From Peronospora farinosa (Eukaryota > Oomycota > Peronosporomycetes > Peronosporales > Peronosporaceae): 64,000 bases of DNA. Numbering within the stretch: position 1 is the first letter of the stretch; each line of letters opens with the position of its first letter. Shown here one piece after another: positions 61,557 through 64,000 of this stretch. A model generated the notes under the pieces. That model was given only the letters and a program-made list of their open reading frames with translations. It did no database searches and had not been told where the DNA came from. Location: the NCBI GenBank assembly GCA_947646735.1, contig CANTFK010000017.1, forward strand, positions 124,001-188,000, written 5' to 3'. A program made the position numbers and the translations under genes.

Positions 61557-62897
61557 CTACTTTGGCTCAAAGACCACTTTCTCATCCAGCAGTCGCTCAA
61601 TGTCCATTTTGGACCTTCCAAGTACGTCTTCAAGCACGAAACGTGTGTCCTGCCCCAGTTTGCGTCCGGCAAATTGTGTTTTGCCCGGCGTGGCTTTTAA
61701 CTTGGGCAAGATCGCAGGCACCTTGAGCGTCCGCGTTTTGTTTCCATCTGGAATTTTCACCTTTTCAAACATCCCGCGGTGCTGGTAGTGCGGGTCCTTA
61801 AGCATGTCTTCTACAGAATACACAAGGCCCACTGGTACCGTAGTCTTCTCCATCACTGCAACCACAGTATCCAGATCCTGAGTCGCCGTCCAAGCCACGA
61901 TCGTAGCGTCAATCTCCTCTTGATGCACGACACGGTCGGCATTCGTTCGGTACTTCGTGTTTGCTGCCATATCTTCTCTACCGATAGCATTCATGAGCTT
62001 TACGAATAGCGAGTCAGTGTTGGCAGCAAGGACGACATTCTTTTTGTCCTTGGTGATGTACGTGTTGGAAGGCACAATACCGCTGATTGTAGAGCCTGAG
62101 CATTCCCGGACTGACCCTGCATAATCATATTCAGGCACCACTGCCTCCATGAGATTGAACATCGATTCGTAGATAGCCACATCCACAACCTGTCCATTGC
62201 TGTTCAATCCAGCTGCAGCTCCTCGCTCACGTCCAAGAAGAGCAAGCACAATTCCTAGAGCCGCATGAATCCCAGCAATAGTGTCGCCAATGCTGAGGTT
62301 TGGACGAGCTGGTGGACGGTCTGAAAAGCCGTTCACGTAGCGAAATCCCCCCACGGCTTCACACACTGAAGCAAAACCTGGTCTCGACGAGTATGGTCCA
62401 CTTTGTCCAAAGCCGGATACTCGCGCGTATACGAGTTTAGGATTTACCTTTTCAAAGTGGTCCGGCCCAAGTCCCCACTTCTCCATACGACCAGGACGAA
62501 AATTCTCAATGAGGACGTCACTCTGCTCGATAAGCTCTTTAACGAGCTTCCGCCCTTCCTCTTTCTTCATATCAATTGCCACCGACCGTTTGTTGCGTCC
62601 GAGCGAGTACCACCACAACGACGTCTTGGTCGAGTCTAACTCGCGGTAGCCGCGCACTTGATCACCTGTAGGGGGCTCCACCTTGATCACATCAGCTCCG
62701 AAATAGCTCAAGATTGTTCCGGCAAAAGGTCCGGCGATGAGGTGACCACATTCCACAACTCGGATGCCCTCAAGAGGTAAAGGACGATCTGTCGATGAAC
62801 CAGTCGTCAATGTTGTTACACAACGGGGAGCTTGACTTTGTATGCATCTATTGCATCGAGGAAGCAGCAAAGAACCTCTTGGGAATAATGACAACAT
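61557..62897 (-). CDS. Class III CoA-transferase (CaiB/BaiF family), mitochondrial (446 aa)
   Basis: The intronless frame shows the family from start to end: PLEGIRVVECGHLIAGPFAG, LSYFGADVIKVEPPTGD, LGRNKRSVAIDMKKEEG, SDVLIENFRPGRMEKWGLG, RVSGFGQSGPYSSRPGF, and NLSIGDTIAGIHAALGI, whose Asp corresponds to the catalytic aspartate of formyl-CoA transferase. The first 35 residues (MLSLFPRGSLLLPRCNRC) form a likely mitochondrial presequence. Human relatives include SUGCT (glutarate CoA-transferase) and AMACR; the transferase-type WYSLGRNKRS and length favour SUGCT-like, but the substrate is not settled. The codons before 62897 lack an ATG. Confidence 0.9.
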   Translation of the reverse strand: MLSLFPRGSLLLPRCNRCIQSQAPRCVTTLTTGSSTDRPLPLEGIRVVECGHLIAGPFAGTILSYFGADVIKVEPPTGDQVRGYRELDSTKTSLWWYSLGRNKRSVAIDMKKEEGRKLVKELIEQSDVLIENFRPGRMEKWGLGPDHFEKVNPKLVYARVSGFGQSGPYSSRPGFASVCEAVGGFRYVNGFSDRPPARPNLSIGDTIAGIHAALGIVLALLGRERGAAAGLNSNGQVVDVAIYESMFNLMEAVVPEYDYAGSVRECSGSTISGIVPSNTYITKDKKNVVLAANTDSLFVKLMNAIGREDMAANTKYRTNADRVVHQEEIDATIVAWTATQDLDTVVAVMEKTTVPVGLVYSVEDMLKDPHYQHRGMFEKVKIPDGNKTRTLKVPAILPKLKATPGKTQFAGRKLGQDTRFVLEDVLGRSKMDIERLLDEKVVFEPK

Positions 62898-63001
62898 TCT
62901 AAGTCGAAGCAATATTGTCGCACGTGGTCTGCGTGATGCGCAAATGTTTATATTTTTGTAAAGACGATCGCTCGCCTGTCACCATCACGAAGGAATGACT
63001 A

Positions 63002-63667
63002 TCATGGCAGAATTGCTGGTGTCTGGAGCACGTAGTAGCTGTGCATGCACAATGAAATGAAGGAAAGTTAGAACACGCTCTACCATTGTTTATGTGAACT
63101 TCGTGAGATAGTGATAGGTCATACCTGATGTTGGCGGCATCTGTGATGCTCAGGAACGTTCGCTTGATGGCACTTATGACTACAGTAGGTTCATTGGCGT
63201 CGGCACATTGCTGCAGCTCTAGTAGTCTGTTCATGAAGATAGTATGGTAGAATTCACACCATGTTAGAGTTGCAATGACCTTGAATGACTCAAAACAGAC
63301 GCACCGCTTGATGCTTAGTGTCGGGGAACAGGAAATGGCAGGAAGCACTACAAAGCAGCAATACGTCGACTCCTGCTTGTCGCTGGGCAATTTTTTTGCT
63401 GTCTTTCGCTTGCGTTTGCGCTCGATGCGTTCGTCTTCTAGCTCGGACGTTAATACATTGCCGTAAATTACATCTACAACTTCGTTGGAGTCAGTCGAGA
63501 CTCGAATGTCACGCACGACTTGCCACTCCGTGAGACCACGCTTCACCAAGAGATCGTTCAGTACCTGCGGACATGCGCGATGACGAGCCTTTACATGGGA
63601 TAAAAGCTGTTATATATAAAGGTATGCGAACCTCTTGGGTTCCAGGCACTAGAAGAGAGATGTTCAT
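63002..63667 (-). CDS. Hypothetical small protein, 4 exons (144 aa)
   Basis: Exons 63632-63667, 63305-63564, 63125-63226 and 63002-63038 keep the frame through three GT-AG introns. The first exon has only 12 codons (MNISLLVPGTQE) and the last only 12 plus a stop. The protein has a basic stretch (ERIERKRKRKTAKKLP) that could be a nuclear localisation signal, and helical ends (VLNDLLVKRGLTEWQVVRDI; LLELQQCADANEPTVVISAI). It has no recognised domain. An Inr-like element just upstream of the ATG supports the start. The 3' end lies about 105 bases upstream of the CoA-transferase start. The last exon is the least certain part. Confidence 0.55.
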
Positions 63668-64000
63668 TTCGACTCGTTATGTTCTAGACAACTCAATGAA
63701 AATGAGAATGGAACTGCATACACTTGTTCAAACTGCGAGTGAATATATGGATCAGATAACTGTCTTAATTGATCTGCTAAACAGAAGTGGAGGCAGTGCG
63801 TTCCGCTGTTGCGCTTCGACGTCAAGACGGGCAAATTTCACGGTCGTGTTTTTTGGCTTTGGCACAGCATCGTAGCTAGCTTTAGCACCTTAAAGAGAAA
63901 CCTTGAGGTTATTCCGCGCAGTGTGCTGCTACGTGTAGGTAGCACACGGGAATGCATAGCTATGCATAGCGTTAAATGATGCGCTTCTCGCGAAACAACT
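63668..64000. other. Right-edge intergenic DNA with two small palindromes
   Basis: No gene is seen. A hairpin-like pair lies at 63921-63947 (GTGTGCT paired with AGCACAC) and a perfect 16-base palindrome ATGCATAGCTATGCAT lies at 63952-63967. Confidence 0.55.
63693..63707 (-). promoter_or_regulatory. Inr-like element before the small 4-exon gene
   Basis: On the minus strand TCTCATTTTCATTGA resembles the oomycete initiator (CTCATTYY then CATT, lacking one spacer base) and ends 25 bases before the ATG at 63667. Confidence 0.35.

Noticed and set aside
1..64000. CRISPR arrays, bacterial operons, viral genes
   Set aside because: No direct-repeat arrays or bacterial gene packing; genes are spliced and eukaryotic, and no viral protein was recognised.

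Overview
The window is nuclear DNA of an oomycete (stramenopile), most likely a Peronosporales species (Phytophthora or downy mildew type). The reasons are gene-dense DNA, short GT-AG introns of about 50-100 bases, start sites preceded by sequences like the oomycete Inr/FPR core promoter, and protein architectures familiar from oomycetes: a PX-transmembrane phospholipase D, a polycystin-like channel with RyR domains, and a type II/gamma phosphoinositide 4-kinase. There is no operon structure, no CRISPR array, and I found no convincing tRNA or rRNA gene. All spliced models were built by hand from splice signals and reading-frame continuity.

Layout. 0-8.2 kb: the 3' part of a helix-hairpin-helix repeat protein, a disordered hypothetical protein, an atypical seven-exon MAP kinase, a small coiled-coil protein, and a divergently transcribed WW/FF/RS splicing factor. 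8.3-10.9 kb: one six-exon gene that joins a histidine phosphatase (phosphoglycerate mutase-like) domain to an NADK2-type NAD kinase. 11.2-13.9 kb: a 5'-truncated LINE retrotransposon flanked by a perfect 16-base target-site duplication. 14.6-20.6 kb: two neighbouring genes that share an N-terminal module and an intron position (one carries the same helix-hairpin-helix repeat as the gene at the left edge), a basic hypothetical protein, and the nucleoporin Nup93/Nic96.

22-29.4 kb: a 1423-residue scaffold (RanBP2 zinc finger, two PDZ, PH, C2, coiled coil, WH2-like repeats), a dienoyl-CoA isomerase-like enzyme, a mitochondrial carrier and ribosomal protein eS10. 31-40 kb: a disordered/coiled-coil protein, a degenerate and truncated SNF2 ATPase, a 2.5 kb stretch without a recognisable gene, and a PI4K-type kinase. 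40.8-48.8 kb: a polycystin-like channel with two RyR domains, a purple acid phosphatase and a USP14/Ubp6 deubiquitinase. 49-64 kb: a ZZ zinc-finger protein, an SLC43-like transporter, an Mss51-C-domain protein, an unknown protein with an unresolved intron, a 1.8 k-residue PXTM-type phospholipase D, a class III CoA-transferase and a small four-exon hypothetical gene.

How the genes relate. Most are unrelated housekeeping genes packed closely. Several act in mitochondria (carrier, ECH1-like isomerase, CoA-transferase, perhaps the fused NAD kinase and the Mss51-like protein). Several belong to phosphoinositide/lipid and calcium signalling (PI4K, PLD, polycystin-RyR, PH/C2 scaffold). The items most worth a second look are the phosphatase-NAD kinase fusion, the PDZ/PH/C2/WH2-like scaffold, the MAP kinase with TKH in place of TxY, the SNF2 protein lacking its Walker A lysine, and the helix-hairpin-helix repeat family present at two loci.
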